A stretch of 7,172 bases of DNA, taken from the NCBI GenBank assembly GCA_019243075.1, contig JAFAUV010000285.1:1-7172 (forward strand), read 5' to 3'. Below are positions 1 to 6,009 of the stretch, in pieces (within the stretch, counting starts at the first letter, position 1; each line of letters begins with the position of its first letter). The DNA is from Bradyrhizobium sp. Its GTDB lineage: Bacteria; Pseudomonadota; Alphaproteobacteria; Rhizobiales; Xanthobacteraceae. The translations under genes were made by a program, and so were the position numbers. The notes under the pieces are model-generated. The model did no database searches. It had not been told where the DNA came from and saw only the letters and a program-made list of their open reading frames with translations.

Positions 1-1192
1 CCTGGTTCGCCGCGGCGACGACTTTCTGTGCCGCGTCCCACATCCCGTCGGCAGTGATGAGCGGAAGGCCGGAGTCGGCGAGGATCTTCTTGCCGAGATC
101 GACGTTGGTGCCTTCCAGACGCACCACCAGCGGCACCTTGAGCCCGACCTCCTTCACCGCGGCGACCACGCCCTCGGCGATCACGTCGCACTTCATAATG
201 CCGCCGAAAATGTTGACCAGGATGCCCTTCACGTTCGGATCGGCGGTGATGATCTTGAACGCGGCCGCGACCTTTTCCTTGCTGGCGCTGCCGCCTACAT
301 CGAGGAAATTCGCAGGCTCCATGCCGTAGAGCTTGATGATGTCCATGGTCGCCATGGCGAGGCCGGCGCCATTGACCATGCAGCCGATGGTGCCGTCGAG
401 CGCGACATAGTTGAGGTCGTATTTCGAAGCCTCGATTTCCTTGGCGTCCTCCTCGGTCTCGTCGCGGAGCGCGGCCACCTCGGGATGGCGGAACATGGCG
501 TTGTCGTCGAACGACACCTTCGCGTCCAGCACCCGGAGCTGGCCCTGCCTGGTAACGACCAGCGGGTTGATCTCGAGCATCGCCATGTCCTTGGCGACGA
601 AGGCGCTATAGAGCTGCGCCGTCAGCCTCTCGGCCTGCTTGGCGAGATCGCCGGAGAGGTTCAGAGCCTTCGCTACCGCACGGCCATGGTGGCTCATGAT
701 GCCGGTCGCGGGATCGACGGAGAAGGAGACGATCTTCTCGGGCGTGTCGTGCGCGACATCCTCGATGTTCACCCCGCCTTCGGTGGACACCACGAACGAC
801 ACCTCGCTGGTTTCGCGGTTGACCAGCAGCGAGAGGTAAAACTCCTTGTCGATGTCGGAGCCGTCCTCGATGTAGAGGCGGTTGACCTGCTTGCCCTGCG
901 GTCCAGTCTGGACCGTGACCAGCGTGGCGCCGAGCATCTGCTTGGCATATTCGACGACCTCGGCGGGAGACTTGGCGATGCGGACGCCGCCCTTGTCGCC
1001 GGCGGAGGCCTCCTTGAACTTGCCCTTGCCGCGGCCGCCGGCGTGGATCTGGCTTTTCACCACCCAGATCGGTCCCGGCAGCTGCCTGGCGGCGGCCTCG
1101 GCCTCGGACGCCGCCAGCACGGGGACGCCCTTGGAGATCGGCACCCCGAACTGGGAAAGGACCGCTTTGGCCTGATATTCATGGATATTCAT
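1..1192 (-). CDS. sucC: Succinyl-CoA synthetase (ADP-forming) beta subunit, 3' end cut by the window edge
   Basis: Beta subunit of cytoplasmic succinyl-CoA ligase, which with SucD interconverts succinyl-CoA and succinate with substrate-level ATP formation in the TCA cycle. 397 codons are visible, starting MNIHEYQAK and ending AANQ. The next codon begins with G, so the stop lies just outside the window. The family is about 390-400 residues, so almost the whole protein is present. The N-terminal ATP-grasp domain shows K46 and the GGRGKGKF loop (52-59). Mg-binding residues are N209 (in LEINPLVV) and D223 (in LDAKVSFDDNA). The C-terminal ligase domain has NGAGLAMATMD (N274), DVGGSA near 298-303 and NIFGGIMKCD (327-336). 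The start is set by GGGGAG at 1200-1205, seven bases before ATG. It follows mdh on the same strand after a 126-bp gap, and sucD is expected next, as usual in alphaproteobacteria. Identification is secure; the exact C-terminus is not visible. Confidence 0.97.
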   Translation of the reverse strand, partial: MNIHEYQAKAVLSQFGVPISKGVPVLAASEAEAAARQLPGPIWVVKSQIHAGGRGKGKFKEASAGDKGGVRIAKSPAEVVEYAKQMLGATLVTVQTGPQGKQVNRLYIEDGSDIDKEFYLSLLVNRETSEVSFVVSTEGGVNIEDVAHDTPEKIVSFSVDPATGIMSHHGRAVAKALNLSGDLAKQAERLTAQLYSAFVAKDMAMLEINPLVVTRQGQLRVLDAKVSFDDNAMFRHPEVAALRDETEEDAKEIEASKYDLNYVALDGTIGCMVNGAGLAMATMDIIKLYGMEPANFLDVGGSASKEKVAAAFKIITADPNVKGILVNIFGGIMKCDVIAEGVVAAVKEVGLKVPLVVRLEGTNVDLGKKILADSGLPLITADGMWDAAQKVVAAANQ

Positions 1193-1251
1193 CTGGACGC
1201 TCCCCAAACCCCACCCGGCAATGAATTTTCACGATTCATCCCGATTTCCAC

Positions 1252-1269
1252 CTGGTATAACTATACCAG
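1252..1269. promoter_or_regulatory. 8-2-8 palindrome between mdh and sucC, candidate operator
   Basis: CTGGTATA-AC-TATACCAG is a perfect inverted repeat with 8-bp arms and a 2-bp centre, starting 60 bp upstream of the sucC ATG. It is AT-rich at its centre and lies in the gap between two TCA genes. TGGTATA/TATACCA half-sites look like those bound by dimeric GntR-family (FadR-type) regulators; that resemblance is my inference. The 2-base loop is too small for a stable RNA hairpin with all arms paired, which favours a DNA-binding site. I could not place a convincing -35/-10 pair around it. Confidence 0.4.
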
Positions 1270-1279
1270 ACCAGTACAA

Positions 1280-1312
1280 GGGCCGAGACGCGCGTGAAGC
1301 CTGCCTCGGCCC
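1280..1312 (-). terminator. GC-rich stem-loop just downstream of mdh
   Basis: On the minus strand GGGCCGAG and CTCGGCCC form an 8-bp perfect stem around a 17-base loop, beginning 7 bases after the mdh stop codon. Only two T residues follow, so it is not a canonical intrinsic terminator. It could be a weak or attenuating terminator, or a 3'-end stabilising stem that separates mdh from sucC mRNA. The stem is visible directly; the function is inferred. Confidence 0.3.
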
Positions 1313-1318
1313 CTCAGC

Positions 1319-2287
1319 TTAGCGACCGAGCAGGTCCGGCGCGATCTTCTTGCAGGCGTCGACCAGGCCCTGAACGGCCCCGACCGACTTGTCAAAGGCC
1401 TCGCGGTCCTTGCCGCCCAGCTCGATCTCGACGATGCGCTCGACGCCCTTGCCGCCGATCACGACGGGCACGCCGACATACATGTCCTTCACGCTGTACT
1501 CGCCGTTGAGATAGGCGGCGCAGGGCAGCACGCGCTTTTTGTCCTTCAGATAGCTCTCGGCCATGGCGACCGCGGAAGCCGCCGGCGCATAGAACGCCGA
1601 GCCGGTCTTCAGGAGGTTGACGATCTCGGCGCCGCCATTGCGGGTGCGGTCGACGATCTCGTCGATGCGCGCCTGCGAGGTCCAACCCATCTTGACGAGA
1701 TCCGGCAGCGGAATGCCTGCGACGGTAGAGTAGCGCACCAGCGGCACCATGGTATCGCCATGGCCACCGAGCACGAAGGCCGTGACGTCCTCGACCGAGA
1801 CATTGAACTCGTCGGCGAGGAAATAGCGGAAGCGCGAGGAATCAAGCACGCCCGCCATGCCCACCACCTTCTTGTGCGGCAGGCCGGAAGCCTTCTGCAG
1901 CGCCCAGACCATCGCATCGAGCGGGTTGGTGATGCAGATGACGAAAGCGTCGGGCGCATATTTTTTGATGCCGGCGCCGACCTGCTCCATGACCTTGAGG
2001 TTGATCGAGAGAAGATCGTCGCGGCTCATGCCGGGCTTGCGCGGCACGCCGGCGGTGACGATGCAGACCTGCGCATTGTCGAGCGCCTCGTAGGAGTTGG
2101 TGCCGGTGAGATGCGCGTCGAAACCGTCGACCGGCGAGGACTGGGCAATGTCAAGCGATTTGCCCTGCGGGATGCCCTCGGCGATGTCGAACATCACGAC
2201 ATCCCCGAGCTCCTTCAAGCCGATGAGGTGTGCCAGCGTTCCGCCGATCTGACCGGAGCCAATCAAAGCAATCTTGTCGCGCGCCAT
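1319..2287 (-). CDS. mdh: Malate dehydrogenase, LDH-like NAD-dependent type
   Basis: Cytoplasmic TCA-cycle enzyme that oxidises malate to oxaloacetate with NAD+. The 322-residue product has the length typical of the LDH-like (type 3) MDH family. The Rossmann dinucleotide motif GSGQIGG is at 10-16 and D34, at the end of the second strand, selects NAD. Substrate-binding arginines R83 and R89 sit in VPRKPGMSR, with N121 in ITNPLD and R152 in GVLDSSRF. The catalytic pair is D149 and H176 (GGHGDTM). The start ATG is preceded by AAGGAC at 2297-2302, nine bases upstream. mdh is followed by sucC in the same direction with a 126-bp gap containing a stem-loop and a palindrome, so the two may share a transcript yet be differently controlled. 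No key residue is missing. Confidence 0.98.
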   Translation of the reverse strand: MARDKIALIGSGQIGGTLAHLIGLKELGDVVMFDIAEGIPQGKSLDIAQSSPVDGFDAHLTGTNSYEALDNAQVCIVTAGVPRKPGMSRDDLLSINLKVMEQVGAGIKKYAPDAFVICITNPLDAMVWALQKASGLPHKKVVGMAGVLDSSRFRYFLADEFNVSVEDVTAFVLGGHGDTMVPLVRYSTVAGIPLPDLVKMGWTSQARIDEIVDRTRNGGAEIVNLLKTGSAFYAPAASAVAMAESYLKDKKRVLPCAAYLNGEYSVKDMYVGVPVVIGGKGVERIVEIELGGKDREAFDKSVGAVQGLVDACKKIAPDLLGR

Positions 2288-2514
2288 GGGAAATCTGTCC
2301 TTTGAACCCGAACGGGAGGGGTGGGGAAGCTGACAGGCTGGTTATCGCTTTAGACCGCCCCGTTCAAGCCGGGCCATGCTCATTTGGCGGGCGGCGGTCG
2401 GTCCGGGAGCGCGCGCCCGGTCCCGCCCTATTGTCATTACGAGTGGGACCGGCGTGCGTCGCGGACCCTGTGCGCGGAGCGTTCCGCGCAAATCGCTCGC
2501 CCGCAACCACGGGG
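2288..2514. other. 227-bp intergenic region upstream of mdh; probable mdh promoter region
   Basis: It lies between the mdh start and the zapE stop. On the minus strand a weak sigma-70-like pair is possible: TTGAAC at 2362-2367 and TAACCA at 2339-2344, 17 bp apart, about 50 bp before the mdh ATG. The match is poor and only suggestive. The zapE-proximal part holds the stem-loop at 2471-2490. The plus-strand reading frames across it continue from antisense mdh and have no recognisable protein character, so I see no gene here. Confidence 0.35.
2471..2490. repeat. 8-bp inverted repeat with 4-base loop downstream of zapE
   Basis: TGCGCGGA-GCGT-TCCGCGCA is a perfect GC-rich hairpin, ending 25 bp past the zapE stop codon on the minus strand. 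The stem is strong, but no T-run follows on either strand, so a classical Rho-independent terminator is not supported. It may help define the zapE mRNA 3' end or be part of a dispersed intergenic repeat. Confidence 0.35.
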
Positions 2515-3696
2515 CTATGTCTCCACCAACCCGGTGGTAGAGCCGCTGGCGGAGGAATCCTTATGCCCGTGGGGCAGCCCGAGATAGGACTCTGAGCTCA
2601 TTTCAATCAAACGAGACGATGTCCGCTTGAACTCATTGGCCTCGTTGCCCTCGGTCGCCAGATACAGCGACAGCGGATCGGACTCGGCCGACGCCATCAG
2701 CTTCACGGCATTGTCATAAAGCGTATCAATCAGGGTGATGAAGCGCTTGGCGGCGTTGCGCTGCGAATAGTTCATGACCGGGACCCGGTCGACCAGGATG
2801 GTGTGGTAGTCGCGCGCCAGCCGCAGATAGTCGGATGCCGCCAGCGGCCTTTCGCAGAGATCGGCGAATGAAAACCGCGCCACGCCGTGCGAGGAGCACG
2901 GCACATGCAAGATGCGGCCCTTGATCGATATATCGCGCGGCTTGCACGGCGCCTTGCCTGTCAGCTTGGCCCAGGCCTTGTCCAGCGCGTTCGAGGCCGC
3001 GGCATCGGCAGGCACCAGCCACATTTTCACGCCGGCGAGTTTCTCCAGCCGGAAATCGGTGCGGGCATCGAGCCGCATCACGTTCATGTGCTCGGAGATT
3101 TGCGCAATGAAGGGCAGGAACAGCGCGCGGTTCAGCCCGCCCTTGTAGAGGTCCTCCGGTGCGACATTGGACGTTGCGACCACGACGGTGCCGAGGTCGA
3201 ACAGTTTTGCGAACAGACGACCGAGGATCATCGCGTCCGCGATGTCGGTGACATGGAATTCGTCGAAGCAGAGCAGCCACGCCTCATCGAAGATCGCCTG
3301 CGCGGTCAGCGCGATCACGTCCCCATCGGCAAGCTGGCCGAGGGAGATCTGCTGCCGATAGGCATGGATGCGCTCATGCACGTCGGCCATGAATTCGTGG
3401 AAATGGGCGCGGCGCTTATGCGCGACGGAACTCGCCTGGAAAAACAGGTCCATCAGCATGGTTTTGCCGCGGCCGACTTCGCCGTGTACGTAAAGCCCGC
3501 GCGGCCCGCCATTCTTGTCGGCGAACAGCCGGCCGAGCAGGCCGTTCTTGCGGGACGGCTTGTAGTCGGCAAGCCGCCGCTCCAGGTCTGCAAAGGCATT
3601 CGCGACTTCGGCCTGTGCTGCGTCCGGCTCGATGGCACCGGAGGAAATCAGGGCCTGATACTGGCTGGGGAAGGAGCTTTCGGGGGTGGACAGCAT
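2515..3696 (-). CDS. zapE: AFG1/ZapE-family P-loop ATPase
   Basis: AAA-like ATPase of the AFG1/LACE1 family. ZapE in E. coli associates with the Z-ring during division under stress; Afg1 in mitochondria aids turnover of respiratory-chain subunits. The product from the chosen start has 393 residues, the usual size. Walker A is GEVGRGKT at 72-79, followed by the family-typical HFHEFM at 98-103. Walker B is LLCFDE at 141-146, with FHVTDIADAMIL after it, and a VVVATSN sensor-like strand follows. No signal peptide or membrane segment is seen, so it is probably cytosolic. The frame is open to an ATG at 3783, but the extra 29 residues cross an intergenic inverted repeat and look unlike protein; MLSTPESSFPSQY at 3696 matches the expected N-terminus. 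The AAGGGG before that ATG is too close for a good ribosome site, so the start is likely but not proven. mdh follows after 227 bp. Confidence 0.93.
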   Translation of the reverse strand: MLSTPESSFPSQYQALISSGAIEPDAAQAEVANAFADLERRLADYKPSRKNGLLGRLFADKNGGPRGLYVHGEVGRGKTMLMDLFFQASSVAHKRRAHFHEFMADVHERIHAYRQQISLGQLADGDVIALTAQAIFDEAWLLCFDEFHVTDIADAMILGRLFAKLFDLGTVVVATSNVAPEDLYKGGLNRALFLPFIAQISEHMNVMRLDARTDFRLEKLAGVKMWLVPADAAASNALDKAWAKLTGKAPCKPRDISIKGRILHVPCSSHGVARFSFADLCERPLAASDYLRLARDYHTILVDRVPVMNYSQRNAAKRFITLIDTLYDNAVKLMASAESDPLSLYLATEGNEANEFKRTSSRLIEMSSESYLGLPHGHKDSSASGSTTGLVET

Positions 3697-3764
3697 GCCC
3701 CTTACGGCCTGAAACGTGCGGAAATTGCAAGCGGTGAATTGGGACAGGCGGGCATGCGTCTTCT

Positions 3765-3799
3765 GCCTTCCCCGTTCTAACATTCTGATGGGGAGAGGC
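3765..3799. repeat. Imperfect inverted repeat between thpR and zapE
   Basis: On the plus strand GCCTTCCCC (3765-3773) pairs with GGGGAGAGGC (3790-3799) across a 16-base spacer, with one bulged base. With the flanking GCCCTCACCCGCC reading (minus strand, near 3800-3815) it resembles the CCTCTCCCC...GGGGAGAGG dispersed intergenic repeats common in high-GC Proteobacteria. The family resemblance is from memory. It lies between the thpR stop and the chosen zapE start, and overlaps only the unlikely upstream extension of zapE. Confidence 0.35.
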
Positions 3800-3848
3800 G
3801 GGTGAGGGCTTCTATCCGCCGACCCGACGCACGCGTGGAGAGAAGGCG

Positions 3849-4385
3849 CTACGCACTCAGCGCGTAGGAATCCTCGACCACATAGGGTCCGCCACCGGTG
3901 GATGCACGGGAGGAGAACAGCACGAAGCGCTCGGCGGTGAAGACGCGGCTCGGGAAATAGCCGCGCACCGAGAGGTAATCGGCCACATCCCGGCTCGATG
4001 CATCATGGAGCCGGGCCAGCGTCACATGCGGCGTGAACTTGCGGCCCTCCGGATCGAGCCCGATCCGCTGCATCATCCGCTCCAGCTCCGCCTGCAGCTC
4101 GATCAACGGCTTGCTGGGCTCGATGGCAGCGACCACCGCGCGCGGCTTCTTGCCACCGAAGCTGGTGAGGCCCTGCAGCTTCACTTCGAACGGTTTGCGG
4201 TTCACCCGAAACAGCATCGACGCGATCTCGTTGGCGGAGACGCCGTCGATATCGCCAATGAAGCGCAAGGTGACGTGATAATTTTCGGGATCGATCCAGC
4301 GGGCGCCAGGAAGGCCACCCCGCAAGCTGGAAAGCGTATGGCCGATATCGGCCGGGATTTCCAGTCCAGTAAACAAACGCGGCAT
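3849..4385 (-). CDS. thpR: RNA 2',3'-cyclic phosphodiesterase (2H phosphoesterase, LigT-like)
   Basis: Cytoplasmic 2H-superfamily enzyme that hydrolyses RNA 2',3'-cyclic phosphate ends to 2'-phosphates; formerly called 2'-5' RNA ligase. The 178-residue product is a normal full length. It starts MPRLFTGLEIP and carries both catalytic HxTx motifs: HVTL at 37-40 (YHVTLRFIGD) and HVTL at 120-123 (FTPHVTLARL). The C-terminal FVLFSSR strand is also typical. The start is supported by GGGAGT at 4393-4398, seven bases before ATG. A 17-bp palindrome sits 28 bp upstream of the ATG and may be an operator for this gene. zapE follows after 152 bp on the same strand, with no overlap or tight coupling. The physiological substrate in this organism cannot be told from sequence. 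Confidence 0.95.
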   Translation of the reverse strand: MPRLFTGLEIPADIGHTLSSLRGGLPGARWIDPENYHVTLRFIGDIDGVSANEIASMLFRVNRKPFEVKLQGLTSFGGKKPRAVVAAIEPSKPLIELQAELERMMQRIGLDPEGRKFTPHVTLARLHDASSRDVADYLSVRGYFPSRVFTAERFVLFSSRASTGGGPYVVEDSYALSA

Positions 4386-4413
4386 CGTTGAGACTCCCGA
4401 TGCTTGGGTCTGA

Positions 4414-4430
4414 CGCTACGAATCGTAGCG
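4414..4430. promoter_or_regulatory. 17-bp palindrome upstream of thpR, candidate operator
   Basis: CGCTACGA-A-TCGTAGCG is a perfect inverted repeat with 8-bp arms and a single central base, 28 bp upstream of the thpR start and 15 bp beyond its ribosome site. An odd-centred palindrome of this size where a promoter -10 region or transcription start would lie fits a dimeric repressor site. A weak minus-strand promoter (TTGTTT, 17 bp, TTCGTA) would run into it. The symmetry is observed; the regulator and the regulation are inferred. Confidence 0.4.
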
Positions 4431-4448
4431 CAAACCCCTAAACAATTC

Positions 4449-4466
4449 CCGGTGACGAATCACCGG
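4449..4466 (-). terminator. Possible intrinsic terminator of the esterase gene
   Basis: On the minus strand CCGGTGA-TTCG-TCACCGG forms a 7-bp stem with a UUCG-type tetraloop, followed by GGAATTGTTTAG, which is only moderately T-rich. It lies 105 bp past the esterase stop and before the thpR promoter region, where a terminator would be expected. The tail is weaker than a classical one, so termination efficiency is uncertain. Confidence 0.4.
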
Positions 4467-4571
4467 TGGCTAATTTCTACCCGAGTTATGTGACTCTGCG
4501 AAGCGTGTGGCGTTGGCGGGTGGGAAACCTCCTCAAGTAAACCGGCGGGTAAGGTTATCGCTGCCTCTTTT

Positions 4572-5288
4572 TCAGGGATGTTGCCCTATTAGCGGGCCGA
4601 GGAATGCCTCCACCCTGGGCATCATCTTCTGCACGATGATGTCGACGCCTTGCGACGTCGGGTGAATGCCATCGGCCTGGTTGAGCTTGGCATCGGCGGC
4701 AACGCCGTCAAGGAAGAACGGATAAAGCGGCACGCCGAAGGATTTTGCGAGATCCGGATAGATCGTGTTGAAACGCTCCGCATAGTCGCGGCCGTAATTT
4801 GGCGGCGCCAGCATGCCGCACAACATGACGGCAATGTTACGCGCCTTCAGCCACGTCAAAATGTCCGAAAGCGCGGCCCGCGTCACGGCCGGGTCGGTGC
4901 CGCGCAGCGCATCGTTGGCGCCGAGCTCGACAATGACCGCCTCCGTTCCCTCGGGCACCGACCAGTCGAGCCGGTCGCGGCCGCCGGAAGCGGTATCACC
5001 GGATACCCCCGCATTGGTCATGGCAACATTTATCCCTTTGTCCTTCAAAGCCTTTTGGAGCCTAGCCGGGAACGCGTCGTTAGCCGAAAGTCCAAGCCCT
5101 GCCGACAGGGAATCGCCGAGCACGACCATCCTGATGGGCTTTGCCTCATTGCCGGCCGGCCCTTCGGCTCGAGCGCCTCCTGCCATGGCCAGGCCGACCG
5201 TCAACACAAGGATGTGCGCAAACGCGCTTCGCCGCCTCTCGACCAGAGAAGCGAAAGTGCCATATGACCGAGCCATGGACAGCCTCAT
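4572..5288 (-). CDS. tesA: Secreted SGNH-hydrolase, TesA-type arylesterase/lysophospholipase
   Basis: GDSL/SGNH-family hydrolase related to E. coli TesA (thioesterase I/protease I/lysophospholipase L1), acting on acyl esters or thioesters, probably in the periplasm. From the chosen start it has 238 residues. A signal peptide is evident: basic stretch ERRR near 17-20, hydrophobic core HILVLTVGLAMAGG, and likely cleavage after GARA at about residue 41. SGNH blocks are complete: GDSLSAGLG at 58-66 (nucleophile S60), NAGVSGDT with G97, GAND at 123-126 (N125), and DGIHP with D206 and H209. The ATG at 5288 has AAGGAG five bases upstream (5294-5299), the best ribosome site. A second in-frame ATG at 5276, preceded by GAGG, is possible; the open frame up to 5345 is not supported. 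The 5' end overlaps the start of the divergent ABC gene by 14 bp. Substrate preference is unknown. Confidence 0.93.
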   Translation of the reverse strand: MRLSMARSYGTFASLVERRRSAFAHILVLTVGLAMAGGARAEGPAGNEAKPIRMVVLGDSLSAGLGLSANDAFPARLQKALKDKGINVAMTNAGVSGDTASGGRDRLDWSVPEGTEAVIVELGANDALRGTDPAVTRAALSDILTWLKARNIAVMLCGMLAPPNYGRDYAERFNTIYPDLAKSFGVPLYPFFLDGVAADAKLNQADGIHPTSQGVDIIVQKMMPRVEAFLGPLIGQHP

Positions 5289-6009
5289 CGAATCTCCTTC
5301 GCTCTCCGGCGCAGCTCCGGACAGCATTGCCATCTCCAATGTCAATCTATCGTTGGGCAGCGGTGCCGCGCGTGTTCATATCCTCAAAGACATCAGCCTT
5401 CGCGTCGGCTGCGGCGAAGCCATCGGCCTGATCGGCCCTTCGGGTTCCGGAAAATCCACGCTGCTGATGGTGATGGCGGGTCTTGAACGTCCTGACAGCG
5501 GAGAGGTGGTGGTCAATGGCACGCCTTTCAATGCCCTCGACGAGGACGCGCTTGCGCGCTTCCGCGGCCGGCAGGTCGGCATCGTCTTCCAGTCGTTTCA
5601 CCTGATCCCGACCATGACGGCGCTGGAGAATGTCGCGGTGCCGCTCGAGCTCGCAGGCGAGCCCGATGCAGCCAAACGCGCCGCGCAGGAATTGAGCTCG
5701 GTCGGTCTCGGCGAGCGGCTGCACCATTATCCGACGCAGCTCTCCGGCGGCGAGCAGCAGCGCGTGGCACTGGCCCGGGCGCTGGCGCCGGATCCTGCCA
5801 TTCTCGTCGCCGACGAGCCGACCGGCAATCTCGACGAAGCGACGGGAAAACAGATCATCGATCTCCTCTTCGCCAAACATGCCGACCGCGGCATGACGCT
5901 GGTCCTGGTAACCCACGACGCTTCGCTCGCCGGGCGCTGCGATCGCGTGGTGCGGCTGCGTTCGGGGCGCATCGACGCGGCGGCCGATCGTCGCCTCGCC
6001 GCTTCATGA
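5275..6009 (+). CDS. ybbA: ABC transporter ATP-binding protein, LolD/MacB/YbbA type
   Basis: ATPase subunit of a MacB-like ABC system, a class whose members use mechanotransmission or lipoprotein and toxin extrusion rather than classical import. The 244-residue protein has Walker A GPSGSGKST at 54-62, Q-loop Q107 (IVFQSFHLIPTMTALENV, typical of the LolD/FtsE/MacB clade), signature LSGGEQQR at 157-164, Walker B ILVADE at 177-182, GNLDE after it, and switch histidine H215 in VTHD. All catalytic residues are present. The frame is open upstream to 4813 through antisense esterase sequence, but MDSLIESPS at 5275 is the natural start. Its ribosome site is weak (only GAG close by). It is translationally coupled to the downstream permease by an ATGA overlap and diverges from the esterase, as ybbA does from tesA in E. 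coli. The symbol rests on this synteny and family; the cargo is unknown. Confidence 0.93.
   Translation: MDSLIESPSLSGAAPDSIAISNVNLSLGSGAARVHILKDISLRVGCGEAIGLIGPSGSGKSTLLMVMAGLERPDSGEVVVNGTPFNALDEDALARFRGRQVGIVFQSFHLIPTMTALENVAVPLELAGEPDAAKRAAQELSSVGLGERLHHYPTQLSGGEQQRVALARALAPDPAILVADEPTGNLDEATGKQIIDLLFAKHADRGMTLVLVTHDASLAGRCDRVVRLRSGRIDAAADRRLAAS

Noticed and set aside
485..1297. 270-codon plus-strand frame antisense to sucC
   Set aside because: It mirrors the sucC coding frame in high-GC DNA, has no recognisable motif, and runs through the mdh-sucC gap; sucC on the other strand has complete family motifs.
1760..2305. 181-codon plus-strand frame opposite mdh
   Set aside because: Low-complexity antisense translation of mdh; no ribosome site or domain.
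2230..2595. Plus-strand frame spanning the mdh-zapE gap (121 codons)
   Set aside because: It starts within antisense mdh and ends within antisense zapE, has Arg/Gly/Pro/Ala-rich composition typical of spurious GC-rich frames, and has no supporting ribosome site.
2887..3780. 297-codon plus-strand frame opposite zapE
   Set aside because: Shadow of the zapE frame, rich in Arg, Gly, His and Gln; zapE carries clear Walker motifs.
4527..4533. Strong ribosome-site-like AGGAGGT on the minus strand between the esterase and thpR
   Set aside because: No ATG, GTG or TTG follows at a usable distance, so it does not mark a small gene.
4515..4550. Two direct copies of GGCGGGT (4515-4521 and 4544-4550)
   Set aside because: Only 7 bp in GC-rich DNA with diverging flanks; expected by chance.
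4813..5274. 154-codon upstream extension of the ABC ATPase
   Set aside because: It is antisense to the esterase and lies outside the conserved ATPase length; the natural start is at 5275.
5289..5345. 19-codon upstream extension of the esterase
   Set aside because: The ATG at 5288 has a strong AAGGAG site and gives a sensible signal peptide; the upstream ATGs lie deeper inside the ATPase gene with no comparable site.
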